From NCBI GenBank assembly GCA_028717785.1, contig JAQUND010000004.1, forward strand, positions 35,764 to 99,763: DNA of 64,000 nt, given 5' to 3'. This DNA comes from Candidatus Nanoarchaeia archaeon (GTDB taxonomy: Archaea; Nanoarchaeota; Nanoarchaeia; SCGC-AAA011-G17; JAFCDX01). How positions within the stretch are numbered: position 1 is the first letter of the stretch; each line of letters begins with the position of its first letter. Of the stretch, positions 45,801-53,722 are shown one piece after another. The position numbers and the translations under genes were made by a program. The notes below the pieces were generated by a model. The model was not told where the DNA came from. It did not search any database and was given only the letters and a program-made list of their open reading frames with translations.

Positions 45801-46130
45801 AATTTACCTAATAAAATAGAATTAAATTCAACACCATCAATAGTAACTGTAAAAGTATTGGATATAAATAATAATTCTGTACAGGGAATAGCAATTTGTA
45901 TAGGCACTTGTAATTCAAGTATGATTTATGGTACTATTTATAATACAACTATAACTACATTTAATACCCCTTTTGGAATTACAGATTTTAATGGAGAAGT
46001 TAACTTTATTTATAATGTAACAACACCTGGAAATGAAGAATTAACATTTAATACTTTAAGTTTAGTTAGCTCAGATGGAATAATAATTCCAGAAGTAATT
46101 TCAGATAAAATTAGTTTCTCTTTAGTATAG
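42852..46130 (+). CDS. 1092-residue secreted protein with several MopE metal-binding motifs
   Basis: A signal peptide (about 1-24), then about 560 residues of beta-rich unknown domains. About five Cys-rich MopE repeats follow (DNDGDGYLATFCGGNDCNDNN...SALEICNGLDDDC type) at about 590-980, and a last invasin/Ig-like domain (PSIVTVKVLDINNNSVQGIAI). No C-terminal transmembrane helix, unlike the other surface proteins, so it is either released or held by a partner. Its pilin-like neighbour is a candidate partner. MopE repeats bind calcium or copper in known members. Confidence 0.75.
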   Translation: MLNNKKLGLSIFLVMVLYSSYVFAALTVVPNPDGSLLKFVDPITGIELPKQIIDGQLVTIIQGEKIDDPNYNQQFNITYTIRNDQLSLDSIGTYFYIFSAASSLSKTCCNELYGPRFSLNTGDQITRSQTWTISNSNGPGTYILDIYFLPTYQFLRDNNDKIYYTGGRNYAGLKVAGLYQVPVIGGTTASIYPIPPIIINISGNNPSKPYTLGFNITNTKLVPFSGTYTITSNNSNATPSSFCFKNGTINIPSQENISIQIDPLNLLDQKCYVGISNFWTLIIKNSNSNPPNMNAINIYGYYWVNETSINQGIGPVVDNVNKIPNELLKIYSNYVIEGASNAPYTENNKPNFPTSYEYVYSDGSKEIINVETFPSNSKILAGSTYHIWATSSLDYINPIPGSDQSFTIFKDLIADGYPVISTDYSNSDPLFCGCSYSICKNNCIKFLYEFNLSSIVPENITIYSEFVDPNGNKMYPSNYGNITKFIALTPSLMCNVSNNLGCICTNETNNNMHTISCKFIKKDMVLNKKYKAVFKFNNDLDKVLNTHLVDNKVITQVGTQTPIDVIPEFTNSILIETIPKTLTGEETNYIFNFDCDNDGDGYLATFCGGNDCNDNNPNVYPSALEICNGLDDDCNILTADGSSESWYNQETICGLIGTPCENTKGKLICNNGTEIDTCNSLANAVPETCNNLITLSDGIDNNCDGITDPLFNCDSVCDKDNDGYTDNPLCIWKIYGDCNDNDPFINVKNTYFRDFDNDGFGNMDNTIKACSIPLGYVDNNLDCNDNNYSINPDAIEIPCNGIDENCNPIDDLGTDLDQDGYGIQLECGGDCNDTNPLINPGVIIDLCDGIDSNCDGLDCECNHLIKDISGNLPPIEICNIGVCSGTRTCTNLDNWGSCILTDPNCNIICIDNDRDGYNVTGGSCGLIDCNDSNSLVNPDALEICNGIDDNCDGLVDAITPETKQLCNYLNNNCITETIDITGMNLPNKIELNSTPSIVTVKVLDINNNSVQGIAICIGTCNSSMIYGTIYNTTITTFNTPFGITDFNGEVNFIYNVTTPGNEELTFNTLSLVSSDGIIIPEVISDKISFSLV

Positions 46131-46157
46131 AAACCTTTATAAATAACATATGATATT

Positions 46158-46173
46158 AATTTCATATGAAATT
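46158..46173. promoter_or_regulatory. 16-bp perfect palindrome over the start codon of the ArsR gene
   Basis: AATTTCATATGAAATT centres on the ATG at 46166. A second CATATG lies at 46148-46153, and the TATA box (ACCTTTATAAATA) at about 46132-46144. Binding here would block initiation, a natural autorepressor site for the ArsR-like protein. Confidence 0.6.
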
Positions 46174-46471
46174 TGATTCATACAACAGTTTTTTTATGAA
46201 TTTTGCTAACAAAACAAAATTAAATATTATTTTATTTTTAAAAGAAGGTTCTATGTCTGTTAATGAGATAGTTAAAAAAACAGGAATGGAACAAAGTAAA
46301 GTTTCACATAATCTGACTAGGTTAACTAAATGTAATATAGTAAATGTAGAACAAAAAGGTAAACAGAGAATATATTCTTTGAATAAAAAAACAGTAGAAC
46401 CTTTGTTAAATTTAGTTAAAAATCATATTAAACAAAATTGTCCAATGAATTGTAAGGAGTGTGAATGCTAA
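46166..46471 (+). CDS. ArsR-family regulator with C-terminal cysteine cluster, heading the iscSU operon
   Basis: 101 residues. A winged helix-turn-helix of ArsR type (MSVNEIVKKTGMEQSKVSHNLTRL then a wing KQRIYSLNKK). The last residues are NCPMNCKECEC, five Cys in eleven residues, suited to bind a metal or iron-sulfur cluster. It overlaps iscS and its start codon lies in a perfect palindrome. By position and Cys content it is a candidate functional analogue of IscR, although unrelated in sequence; that is inference. Confidence 0.78.
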   Translation: MKFDSYNSFFMNFANKTKLNIILFLKEGSMSVNEIVKKTGMEQSKVSHNLTRLTKCNIVNVEQKGKQRIYSLNKKTVEPLLNLVKNHIKQNCPMNCKECEC

Positions 46472-47616
46472 TGTTTAATAGAAAAATTGTGTATTTAGAT
46501 AATGGAGCTACAACAATGGTTGATCCAAATGTAGCAAAGAAAGTTTTAGTTTATATGACTGAAAAATATGGTAATGCATCTTCACTACATCAAAAAGGTC
46601 AGGAAGCAAAAATTGCTTTAGAAGAATCAAGAGCAATTATTGCAAAATCAATTAATGCAAAACCTTCTGAAATTATATTTACTTCTGGTGGTTCAGAATC
46701 TGATAATTTAGCTATTAAGGGTGTTGCAGCCTTACATAAGAAAGGGCATATTATTACAAGTGTTATAGAACATCCAGCTGTTCTAGAAACAGTAAAATCA
46801 TTAACTGAACAAGGATTTGATATTTCTATTTTAAAAGTAAATAATGAAGGATTTATTGATATTGAACAATTAAAAAAAGAAATAAGAAAAGATACTATAT
46901 TAGTTTCAATAATGCATGCTAATAATGAAATTGGGACTATACAAAATATTGAATTAATTGGAAAAATTTGTAAAGAAAAGAATATAGTATTTCATACAGA
47001 TGCAGTTCAATCTTATACTAAAATTCCAATAGATGTTAAAAAAATAAATGTAGATTTAATTTCTTTAAGTGGACATAAAATTCATGCACCAAAAGGAATT
47101 GGTGCTTTATTTGTTAAAGATGAAGTTAAATTAAAAAAATTAATTGAGGGTGGAAAGCACGAAAATAAATTAAGGGCTGGAACTGAAAATATTCCAGGAA
47201 TTGTTGGTTTTGCAGAAGCAGCTAGTTTAGCTAGTAATTCTCATATAAAACACATGGAAAAATTAAGAGATAAATTAATTGATGGAATACTAAAAATTGA
47301 AAATACAAGATTAAATGGGTCTAGAACTAAAAGATTATGTAATAATGTTAATATTTCTTTCAAACATATTGAAGGAGAGGCAATTGGAGGTTATTTAGAT
47401 GCTGAAGGAATTTGTAGTTCAACAGGGAGTGCTTGTAGTACTAAATCACTTCAACCAAGCCATGTTTTAATGGCTCTTGGATTAAAAGAAGAAGAAGCTC
47501 ATGGATCTTTAAGATTAACTTTGAGTAAATTTACAACAGAACAAGAAATAGATTTTGTTTTAGAAAAATTACCTAAAATTGTAGAAAAATTAAGGAGGAT
47601 GAGTCCTTTCAAATGA
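46465..47616 (+). CDS. iscS: Cysteine desulfurase (IscS/NifS)
   Basis: PLP enzyme that takes sulfur from cysteine for iron-sulfur clusters and tRNA thiolation. 383 residues with YLDNGATTMVDPNV, SGGSESDNLAIKG, HADAVQ-like HTDAVQSY, the PLP lysine in SLSGHKIHAPKG and the catalytic Cys in STGSACSTKS. Length typical. An AAGGAG ribosome binding site lies inside the preceding gene. Start at 46465 taken; an ATG at 46471 is equally possible. Overlaps iscU by four bases. Confidence 0.93.
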   Translation: MLMFNRKIVYLDNGATTMVDPNVAKKVLVYMTEKYGNASSLHQKGQEAKIALEESRAIIAKSINAKPSEIIFTSGGSESDNLAIKGVAALHKKGHIITSVIEHPAVLETVKSLTEQGFDISILKVNNEGFIDIEQLKKEIRKDTILVSIMHANNEIGTIQNIELIGKICKEKNIVFHTDAVQSYTKIPIDVKKINVDLISLSGHKIHAPKGIGALFVKDEVKLKKLIEGGKHENKLRAGTENIPGIVGFAEAASLASNSHIKHMEKLRDKLIDGILKIENTRLNGSRTKRLCNNVNISFKHIEGEAIGGYLDAEGICSSTGSACSTKSLQPSHVLMALGLKEEEAHGSLRLTLSKFTTEQEIDFVLEKLPKIVEKLRRMSPFK

Positions 47617-48005
47617 GCGATCAATTTACTTATTCAAAGAAAACAATTGAATATTTTAAACATCCTAAATATTCTAAGGAAATTAAAAATGCAGACGCAA
47701 CTGCTGAATTAGGAAATTTAAAATGTGGAGATGTTTTTAAGATATTTTTAAAAATTGAGAAAGGAAAAATAAAAGATATTAGTTATTTAACTTATGGTTG
47801 TATGGCTGCAATTGCTGCCTGTGAAGCATTTTGTAAATTAGTTAAAGGAAAAACAATATCACAAGCTAAAAAGATAACTTTTGAAGATATTAAAAAAGAA
47901 CTTGAAGGAATGCCTGAATTCAAAGTACATTGTGCAGTTATGATTATTGAAACTTTTCATAAAGCTATAAAAGAGTATGAAAATAAAAAAAATAGAAAAG
48001 AGTAA
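47613..48005 (+). CDS. iscU: Iron-sulfur cluster scaffold (IscU/NifU N-type)
   Basis: 130 residues with the three scaffold cysteines in NLKCGDVFKIF, YGCMAAIAACEAFC and HCAVMIIE. The Asp after the first Cys is kept; the middle Cys lies in a divergent GCMAAIAAC context. Start overlaps the iscS stop (ATGA), with AAGGAGGATGAG as an SD site. Receives sulfur from IscS and passes clusters on. Together with the ArsR-like gene this is a minimal ISC operon with no ferredoxin or chaperone genes beside it. Confidence 0.9.
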   Translation: MSDQFTYSKKTIEYFKHPKYSKEIKNADATAELGNLKCGDVFKIFLKIEKGKIKDISYLTYGCMAAIAACEAFCKLVKGKTISQAKKITFEDIKKELEGMPEFKVHCAVMIIETFHKAIKEYENKKNRKE

Positions 48006-48026
48006 ATTATCAAAATATAAATATTT

Positions 48027-48308
48027 CTATAGTCCAAAAGTATCTTCAAACTCTTTCATTTTCTTAAATTTTAATAAAAAGTCAATGCCCTTTTCAGTTA
48101 TTATAAAATAATTATGTTTATGTCCTTTGTATTCTTTATGGGTTTCTTTAATTAGTTCTTTTTCAATTAGTTCTTCTAGATAAACTTTCATTAAAGAATG
48201 AGATAGGTTAGATTTATACATTAAATGAGTCGGTTTTATTTCTCCTTTCTGATGAATAGAATTAAGCATATCGTTTACTATATCTATTTTATTTCGTTTT
48301 TGTGCCAT
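48027..48308 (-). CDS. Winged-helix transcriptional regulator
   Basis: 93 residues. N-terminal helices IDIVNDMLNSIHQKGEIKPTHLMYKSNLSHSLMKVYLEELIEKELI, then a wing with HKHNYFIITEKGIDFL, matching the HTH_45-like archaeal winged-helix family. Cytoplasmic. Its first codons overlap the end of the membrane protein gene before it, so it is probably part of the same operon and regulates it or itself. Confidence 0.75.
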   Translation of the reverse strand: MAQKRNKIDIVNDMLNSIHQKGEIKPTHLMYKSNLSHSLMKVYLEELIEKELIKETHKEYKGHKHNYFIITEKGIDFLLKFKKMKEFEDTFGL

Positions 48309-48999
48309 ATTTTAGTACTCTTATGAAAGCGTACAATAGGATAATATATCCTATTAATTGAACATATTCAGCAATTACATATACATATTGATTAAATCCA
48401 ATAAATATAAATAACGCATTACTTAATGTTATTACTAAAAAGGCTAAGAAAGGATACTTTATATTGTTTACCTTTTTGTCACATAAGTCACAAGTTTTCT
48501 GTCTATAACTCTTAAAGTATAACCAAGTTATATATCCAACAAATAATAAACAAGTTGTATGGAATATGTAATAAGCCCAATTACTAAAAATACAGGTTAT
48601 AGTAATAAAATAAATCATAAATAATGAGTTTATTTCTTTTTTATCTATAATTCTTATTAATAAATAAAAACCAATCAAAGTTAGTAATTTGTATAAAAAA
48701 TAACCTCCATTATAAAATACCGAAGAAGCTTTTACAGAATTAATTGTAAAAGATAATAACCCTACATTATAAGTTTGTAGAACATTATAATAAACAGTTA
48801 TATTAGTCAATATTTTAAAAATAAATGCTGTAGCTAAAACAAAGAAAGCTATTGAAAAATCTTTAAAATTTTTATTTTTATTAAATTTATATAATTTTAA
48901 ACTATAAGAAGCAATTAGTATTAAAACAATGGAACTTATGAATTCAAAAATACAATCAACTCCATTAAACCACTTAGGACTAAATACTATATCTAACAT
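48289..48999 (-). CDS. Polytopic membrane protein of unknown function
   Basis: 236 residues with about seven hydrophobic helices and a CDLCDKKVNN loop between two of them, a possible metal-binding Cys pair. No family recognised. Ends 20 bases inside the winged-helix gene, so the two are cotranscribed; a membrane sensor and its regulator is one reading. Confidence 0.65.
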   Translation of the reverse strand: MLDIVFSPKWFNGVDCIFEFISSIVLILIASYSLKLYKFNKNKNFKDFSIAFFVLATAFIFKILTNITVYYNVLQTYNVGLLSFTINSVKASSVFYNGGYFLYKLLTLIGFYLLIRIIDKKEINSLFMIYFITITCIFSNWAYYIFHTTCLLFVGYITWLYFKSYRQKTCDLCDKKVNNIKYPFLAFLVITLSNALFIFIGFNQYVYVIAEYVQLIGYIILLYAFIRVLKYGTKTK

Positions 49000-49132
49000 A
49001 TATACTTTTTTAAAATTTTGTTTAAAAAGCTTGTGAATTTTTGTTCTATACTTAAATTCTTTAGTTTTTCTTCATAATCTATTTATAAAGAATTACTTTT
49101 GTTTTTGTATAAATAAATGGGGGATGATAATA

Positions 49133-49258
49133 ATGGAAAAAGAAATGAATTTGTTGTACAGGTTGGGATTAAAAGACTACGAATTAAACTATTTACAATT
49201 GATAAAAAGAAAAATGATTAACCGAAGACACTGGGAAAACTCCTATAACACCTCTTGA
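49133..49258 (+). CDS. Possible 41-residue basic protein
   Basis: MEKEMNLLYRLGLKDYELNY... followed by LIKRKMINRRHWENSYNTS. Supported by a GGGGGATGA ribosome binding site seven to ten bases before the ATG and a TATA box (ATTTATAAAG, 49081-49090). Basic, helical, no family. Alternatively this stretch is a small RNA. Confidence 0.5.
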   Translation: MEKEMNLLYRLGLKDYELNYLQLIKRKMINRRHWENSYNTS

Positions 49259-49276
49259 CTTGTTAGATCATCGTAT

Positions 49277-50146
49277 CTAACGGGTTATTTCCCGGCAAAC
49301 ATTACAAATATCTTGTGAACATGGCTCACCACAAACTTTACAATCTTTTATTTTTGTTTTATATTTTTCTTTTAAACTTGGAAGAATTTCTAAAAATGAA
49401 TTAATGATGTTATTTTTTGTTCCTGGATATTTTAATTCCATTTCATCAAGCATATTTTTTACTTTATTTCTAAAAGAATCAGCATAAATTCCTTTTATAT
49501 CTTTAATATTATTTAATTCAGCATATAATTCAGCTTCAGATTCTAATATAAAATATAATGGTTTTATTCTTGGTACAAACCTTTTATCTTTTGTTACGCC
49601 TGTAATTATACCTAATCTTGAAGATCTTTCTATGTCATTTTTTAATTGATTCATTATAACAGTTTGAGCTTCTGAATCAAGATTGTGACCTGTTACTAAC
49701 CTTTCTATTTTCAATTCTCTTGATTTTTTATTTAGTAAACATCTAATTATTGAACCATATAATGAAATATCAGTTACGTCTGGAAATTCTTTTTTAATTG
49801 AATATATTTTTAATTCTATATCATTTTGTTTACAAAAATCAATTAATATTTTATTATTTTTTTCAGAATAATCTTTAATGTTTTCATCTATGTGAATTGC
49901 TATTAATTTAATTTTTTTTGAAATACGTTGTTTTATTATTTTATTTAATATTGATAATACTATTAACGAATTTTTACCTCCAGAAACAGCTACTCCAATT
50001 ATATTGCAGTTTTCTATTAAATCATAAATTCTTATTGTTTTTAGAACTTTTTTTTCAAAATATCTATTAAAACAAATTTTGCATAATTTGATATTATTGT
50101 TTACTAGATTTATTACTGGATTTTTTAAACAATTTTTACAAGACAT
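49277..50146 (-). CDS. tRNA 2-thiolation enzyme of the TtuA/NcsA (TtcA-like) family
   Basis: Adds sulfur to uridine or cytidine in tRNA using ATP. 289 residues: an N-terminal zinc ribbon (CKNC...CKIC), PP-loop AVSGGKNSLIVLSIL (an SGGKxS variant), HIDENI, GHNLDSEAQT and a C-terminal zinc ribbon CKVCGEPCSQDICNVC. The two-ribbon layout matches TtuA/NcsA. It overlaps the yjbQ gene by 11 bases, so they form an operon. IscS of this window could supply the sulfur. Confidence 0.85.
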   Translation of the reverse strand: MSCKNCLKNPVINLVNNNIKLCKICFNRYFEKKVLKTIRIYDLIENCNIIGVAVSGGKNSLIVLSILNKIIKQRISKKIKLIAIHIDENIKDYSEKNNKILIDFCKQNDIELKIYSIKKEFPDVTDISLYGSIIRCLLNKKSRELKIERLVTGHNLDSEAQTVIMNQLKNDIERSSRLGIITGVTKDKRFVPRIKPLYFILESEAELYAELNNIKDIKGIYADSFRNKVKNMLDEMELKYPGTKNNIINSFLEILPSLKEKYKTKIKDCKVCGEPCSQDICNVCREITR

Positions 50147-50540
50147 TTTTTTGTATTATTATCTCTCTTTCTCTTGGACCATCAAATTCACATAAAAATA
50201 TATTTTGCCACTTACCTAAGCATAATTTTCCATTTTCTATTGGAATTAATTTACTATTACCTATGATTGATGATTTTAAATGAGCATCTCCATTACTTCT
50301 ATCACATTTTCCACTTTTATCATGTTGCCATATACTTCTTTTTACTGTTTCATTTAAAAAAGTAAGAATATCATCACAAATTTTTGGATCATCATTTTCA
50401 TTTATTGTTATTCCTGCAGATGTATGTTTGACAAAAACTAAAACAGATCCTTCTTTTATATCTTTAACTAACTCATTAATTCTACTAGTTAGATCAATCA
50501 ATTCTTCTCTTTTTGTTGTTTTTATTTTAATTGTTTCCAT
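50136..50540 (-). CDS. yjbQ: YjbQ/UPF0047 family protein
   Basis: 134 residues with HTSAGITINENDDP, GDAHLKSSIIG and GKWQNIFLCEFDGPRER, the invariant blocks of the family; a conserved His/Asn/Asp/Glu set is present. Bacterial members show weak thiamine-phosphate synthase activity, with the true role unclear. Translationally linked to the TtuA-like gene. Confidence 0.88.
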   Translation of the reverse strand: METIKIKTTKREELIDLTSRINELVKDIKEGSVLVFVKHTSAGITINENDDPKICDDILTFLNETVKRSIWQHDKSGKCDRSNGDAHLKSSIIGNSKLIPIENGKLCLGKWQNIFLCEFDGPREREIIIQKNVL

Positions 50541-50590
50541 ATTTTTTTACTAATAATTACATTTATATAGCTTTTTATATTAGATAGATT

Positions 50591-50857
50591 ATGAAAGAAA
50601 TTACTTTACAAAAACTTGAAAAATATATTAAATTAACAGAAAAAGCACTTAAAAGTTTAGAAAATGTTAAAGATGAAAAAGCCTTAATCTTAATTGGAAT
50701 GTCAAAAAATTATTATAATGATGCCTTACATTTTAAGGATAAAAATGACTTTGTAAATGCTTTTGCAGCTATTAATTATGCCCACGCTTTTCTTGATTCT
50801 GCTGCTTTATTAAAATTAATTAAGGTAAAAGATAGTAAATTATTTATGGTTGATTAA
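50591..50857 (+). CDS. DUF357 family protein
   Basis: 88 residues, all-helical: KLEKYIKLTEKALKSL, MSKNYYNDALHFKDKNDFVNAFAAINYAHAFLDSAALLKLI. This is the conserved archaeal DUF357 pattern of helical hairpins. Cytoplasmic, function unknown. Adjacent to pyrH in the same direction but with its own leader. Confidence 0.82.
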   Translation: MKEITLQKLEKYIKLTEKALKSLENVKDEKALILIGMSKNYYNDALHFKDKNDFVNAFAAINYAHAFLDSAALLKLIKVKDSKLFMVD

Positions 50858-50891
50858 TAACATTTAAATATATATTCTACAATATAATTAT

Positions 50892-51572
50892 ATGCAAACA
50901 ATTGTAATTTCTCTTGGAGGTAGTTTAATATTTCAAGATTCTATTGATTATAATTACATTAAAAATTTTAAAAATTTATTAATAAATTATTCTAAAAAAT
51001 TTAAATTCGTAATAGTTACTGGTGGTGGTAAAACTGCAAGAACTTATATGGAACCTTTAATTAAAGAAAAACTATCTGTAAAAGAGGTTTGTTTAACTGG
51101 AATAAGAATAACTAGATTAAATGCAAGATTTATGCATAAATTCTTTGGAAAAAATCCTAGTTCTAGTATACCAAAATCATTAAAAGAAGTTAAATCAATA
51201 TCAGAAAAAAATAATATTGTATTTTGTGGTTCTTTAAGATACAAGCCAGATAATACTTCAGATGGAACTGCAGCAGAAATAGCTGCTTATTTGAATACTA
51301 CATTTATTAATTTAACAAATGTAGATGGATTATATACAAAAGATCCAAGAAAGTTTAAAGATGCAAAATTTATTCCTGAAATAAGTTTTGAAGACTTCTT
51401 TAAAATGGCTGATTTTGCTTATAGACCTGGACAGCATTTTGTCCTAGATCAAAGTGCAGCTAAAATTATTAAAAAACATCACATTAAAACAGTAATTATG
51501 AATGGTAAGAACTTAAAAACATTTGAAGATTTCTTAAATAATAAAAAATTTATTGGAACTATTATTAATTAA
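50892..51572 (+). CDS. pyrH: UMP kinase (archaeal type)
   Basis: Phosphorylates UMP to UDP in pyrimidine synthesis. 226 residues, amino acid kinase fold: VISLGGSLIFQ, FVIVTGGGKTARTYM, SDGTAAEIAAYLNTTFINLTNVDGLYTKDPRKF. Shorter than the bacterial enzyme (about 240), as usual in archaea. Start follows a TATA-like AACATTTAAATATA (about 50859-50872), so leaderless. Confidence 0.9.
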   Translation: MQTIVISLGGSLIFQDSIDYNYIKNFKNLLINYSKKFKFVIVTGGGKTARTYMEPLIKEKLSVKEVCLTGIRITRLNARFMHKFFGKNPSSSIPKSLKEVKSISEKNNIVFCGSLRYKPDNTSDGTAAEIAAYLNTTFINLTNVDGLYTKDPRKFKDAKFIPEISFEDFFKMADFAYRPGQHFVLDQSAAKIIKKHHIKTVIMNGKNLKTFEDFLNNKKFIGTIIN

Positions 51573-51597
51573 ATATTTTCTATAAATTCTTCTCTAC

Positions 51598-51795
51598 TCA
51601 TACATAATCTTTTTTAATAATTTTATTTAAAAGTCCAGGTCCTATTTCTTCTCCAGGATGATTGGGTATTGTAGTTTTTCTTCCGTCTGGATGTTTATAT
51701 ATCATATGACTTCCAGTTTGGTGATCAAATATAAATCCAAATTTTTCTATAATCTTACCTAATTCTTTTCCAGTTAGTTTAGGCAGTTTAGCCAA
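51598..51795 (-). CDS. hicA: HicA toxin
   Basis: 65 residues with double-stranded-RNA-binding-like fold: LTGKELGKIIEKFGF, then the catalytic His in GSHMIYKH, and TTIPNHPGEEIGPGLLNKII. HicA is a ribosome-independent mRNase. Three bases separate it from hicB, which comes first; that order is found in several archaeal hicBA loci. Confidence 0.92.
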   Translation of the reverse strand: MAKLPKLTGKELGKIIEKFGFIFDHQTGSHMIYKHPDGRKTTIPNHPGEEIGPGLLNKIIKKDYV

Positions 51796-51798
51796 GAA

Positions 51799-52002
51799 TT
51801 ACACCTCTATTTGTTGTATTCCTATAAATTTTTCTTCGATCTTTGATTTTTCTGTTTTTAAATAAGCTTGAACTGCTTCTTTAGTTCTTTCTATTAGTTG
51901 GTCAACACTTTTGGCTTGCGTATGACATCCTGGAAGTTCTACTACATCAGAAACATACCATCCTTCTTCATCTTTTTCTATAATTAAATTAAATTTTTTC
52001 AT
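51799..52002 (-). CDS. hicB: HicB antitoxin
   Basis: 67 residues: FNLIIEKDEEGWYVSDVVELPGCHTQAKSVDQLIERTKEAVQAYL, the HicB RNase-H-like fold with VELPGCHTQ. It lacks the extra C-terminal DNA-binding helix of long HicBs. The ATG at 52002 is preferred to 52011: the TATA box (GTTTATAAAG on the minus strand) lies 26 bases before it, and four bases earlier nothing supports a leader. Neutralises HicA. Confidence 0.88.
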   Translation of the reverse strand: MKKFNLIIEKDEEGWYVSDVVELPGCHTQAKSVDQLIERTKEAVQAYLKTEKSKIEEKFIGIQQIEV

Positions 52003-52069
52003 TATAGGCATTATAATAGTTTCAACTTTATAAACCCAACGTTTATTATAAAATTGTATAACTATTGAG

Positions 52070-52096
52070 TAGTTACAAAATAGAAAGGTTTATATA
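52070..52096 (+). promoter_or_regulatory. Extended BRE/TATA promoter
   Basis: TAGTTACAAAATAGAAAGG then TTTATATA, a copy of the recurring pattern. The gene following has a GGAGGTTA ribosome binding site. Confidence 0.6.
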
Positions 52097-52138
52097 TATA
52101 AAGATGTTATAAAAAATATCAAATGGAGGTTAAAAACA

Positions 52139-52327
52139 ATGAGTACAAATTACCCAAACAATGAATACGATAAATATAGAGACGCTTTAGGAATAAAAAT
52201 AATAGAAAATGAAGTACCTAAATTTCCTGAAAAAATAACTTATCTTGGTAGAATAATAGAAAAAACTAAAATAGGAAGATTATTTCCTGCTGAAATAGCT
52301 TATCTTCGTATGATAGCACAAAATTAA
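52139..52327 (+). CDS. Hypothetical 62-residue protein
   Basis: MSTNYPNNEYDKYRDALGIK..., Tyr- and Ile-rich, two short strands around KITYLGRIIEK and a helical end. Family unknown. Supported by the extended promoter and an excellent ribosome binding site (ATGGAGGTTA, six to seven bases before the ATG). The leader (TATCAAATGGAGGTTAAAAA) is nearly the same as that of the gene at 58126, although the proteins are unrelated. Confidence 0.7.
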   Translation: MSTNYPNNEYDKYRDALGIKIIENEVPKFPEKITYLGRIIEKTKIGRLFPAEIAYLRMIAQN

Positions 52328-52438
52328 ATAAATAATAATTATAATCAATAAAAAAGTTGTGGTGGGAAATTCTCGTCGTTTAATTTAATAAAACGTTAAC
52401 TACAAGAGTTTATAAACATAAAAACAACAAAAAAAACA

Positions 52439-53662
52439 ATGAAATTCGAAGAATTACAATTAAATTCAAATATTATGAAGGCTATAGAGAAGTTAGGTTT
52501 TACAGAACCAACTCCAATTCAAGCTAAATGTATTCCTGAAATAAAAGCAGGAAAAGATTTAGTAGGACAGTCTTTTACAGGATCAGGAAAAACAGCTGCA
52601 TTTGGATTCCCAATCTTAGAAAAAATAGTTCCAGGAAATGGTATACAAGCATTAGTTTTAGCACCTACAAGAGAATTAGCAAATCAAGTTAGAGAAACAC
52701 TAATTAAATTCGCATTTTTTATGAAATTAAATATAACTGCTGTTTATGGTGGTGTAAGTATGGGTCCACAAGTTAATGATTTAAGAAGAGCAGATATAGT
52801 CGTTGCAACACCTGGAAGATTACTAGATCATATTCAAAGACGTACTATTAATCTAGAACGTGTTAATTTCTTAGTTATTGATGAAGCAGATAAAATGTTT
52901 GAAATGGGTTTTATTGAAGATGTAGAAAAAATTATAAGAACTACACCAACAAGAAGACAAACTTTACTTTTTAGTGCTACAATGTCTCAAGAAGTATTAA
53001 AATTAGTTAAAAATTATTTAAGAAATCCAAGTTTTATTAAAGAACAAATTCACGTTGATAAAAGTTTACTTAAACAAGTTTATTATGATATAAGACAACA
53101 AGAAAAATTCTCATTATTAGTTCATCTAATAAAGAAAAATACATCAGGACTTGTAATTGTTTTTTGTGGAACAAGAAGACAAGTAGATGTTATTGCTAAA
53201 AATTTGAAAATGCAACAAATAGATGCAATGGCTGTTCATGGTGGATTAAGTCAGAATAGAAGAGATCATGCTGTAGATTCTTTAAAAAGAGAAAATATAC
53301 AAGTATTAGTTGCTACAGATATTGCAGCTAGAGGGTTAGATATTAATAATATTTCAAATATTTATAATTATGATTCTCCTAAAAATGCAGAAGAATATAC
53401 TCATAGAATTGGAAGAACTGCAAGAGCAGGTAAATCTGGAGAAGCAATAACGCTTATTTCAGAAAGAGATCACGCTAATTTTAGAAGTGTTTTATCCGAT
53501 AGAAATTTACATATTACTAAAGAAGCATTGCCTGAATTTGAAAGAGTACATTTCATAGTTAAAGCAGAAGATCATCATCAAGGAAGATTTGATCATCAAA
53601 GAAGTAATTACGATAATAATAACAGAAGAAGTTTTAGACCTAGATTTGGGAATAGAAGATAA
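52439..53662 (+). CDS. DEAD-box RNA helicase
   Basis: 407 residues. ATP-dependent RNA unwinding. Q motif FTEPTPIQ, Walker A variant SFTGSGKT, PTRELA, VIDEADKMFEMGF (DEAD), SAT, then VFCGTRRQVD, DIAARGLD and HRIGRTARAGKSGEA. The tail of about 35 residues is Arg/Asn/Gln-rich with RRSFRPRFGNRR, likely RNA-binding. Complete motif set, family length. Bacterial-like CsdA/DeaD relatives act in cold adaptation, compatible with the cold-shock gene at 36107. Confidence 0.92.
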   Translation: MKFEELQLNSNIMKAIEKLGFTEPTPIQAKCIPEIKAGKDLVGQSFTGSGKTAAFGFPILEKIVPGNGIQALVLAPTRELANQVRETLIKFAFFMKLNITAVYGGVSMGPQVNDLRRADIVVATPGRLLDHIQRRTINLERVNFLVIDEADKMFEMGFIEDVEKIIRTTPTRRQTLLFSATMSQEVLKLVKNYLRNPSFIKEQIHVDKSLLKQVYYDIRQQEKFSLLVHLIKKNTSGLVIVFCGTRRQVDVIAKNLKMQQIDAMAVHGGLSQNRRDHAVDSLKRENIQVLVATDIAARGLDINNISNIYNYDSPKNAEEYTHRIGRTARAGKSGEAITLISERDHANFRSVLSDRNLHITKEALPEFERVHFIVKAEDHHQGRFDHQRSNYDNNNRRSFRPRFGNRR

Positions 53663-53674
53663 TTAATTCTACAG

Positions 53675-53700
53675 TAGTAACAAATAGAAAGATTTATAAA
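53675..53700 (+). promoter_or_regulatory. Extended BRE/TATA promoter
   Basis: TAGTAACAAATAGAAAG then ATTTATAAA, 26 bases before the ATG at 53723: leaderless. Confidence 0.65.
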
Positions 53701-53722
53701 GTATTGATTTATTCTTATTGTT

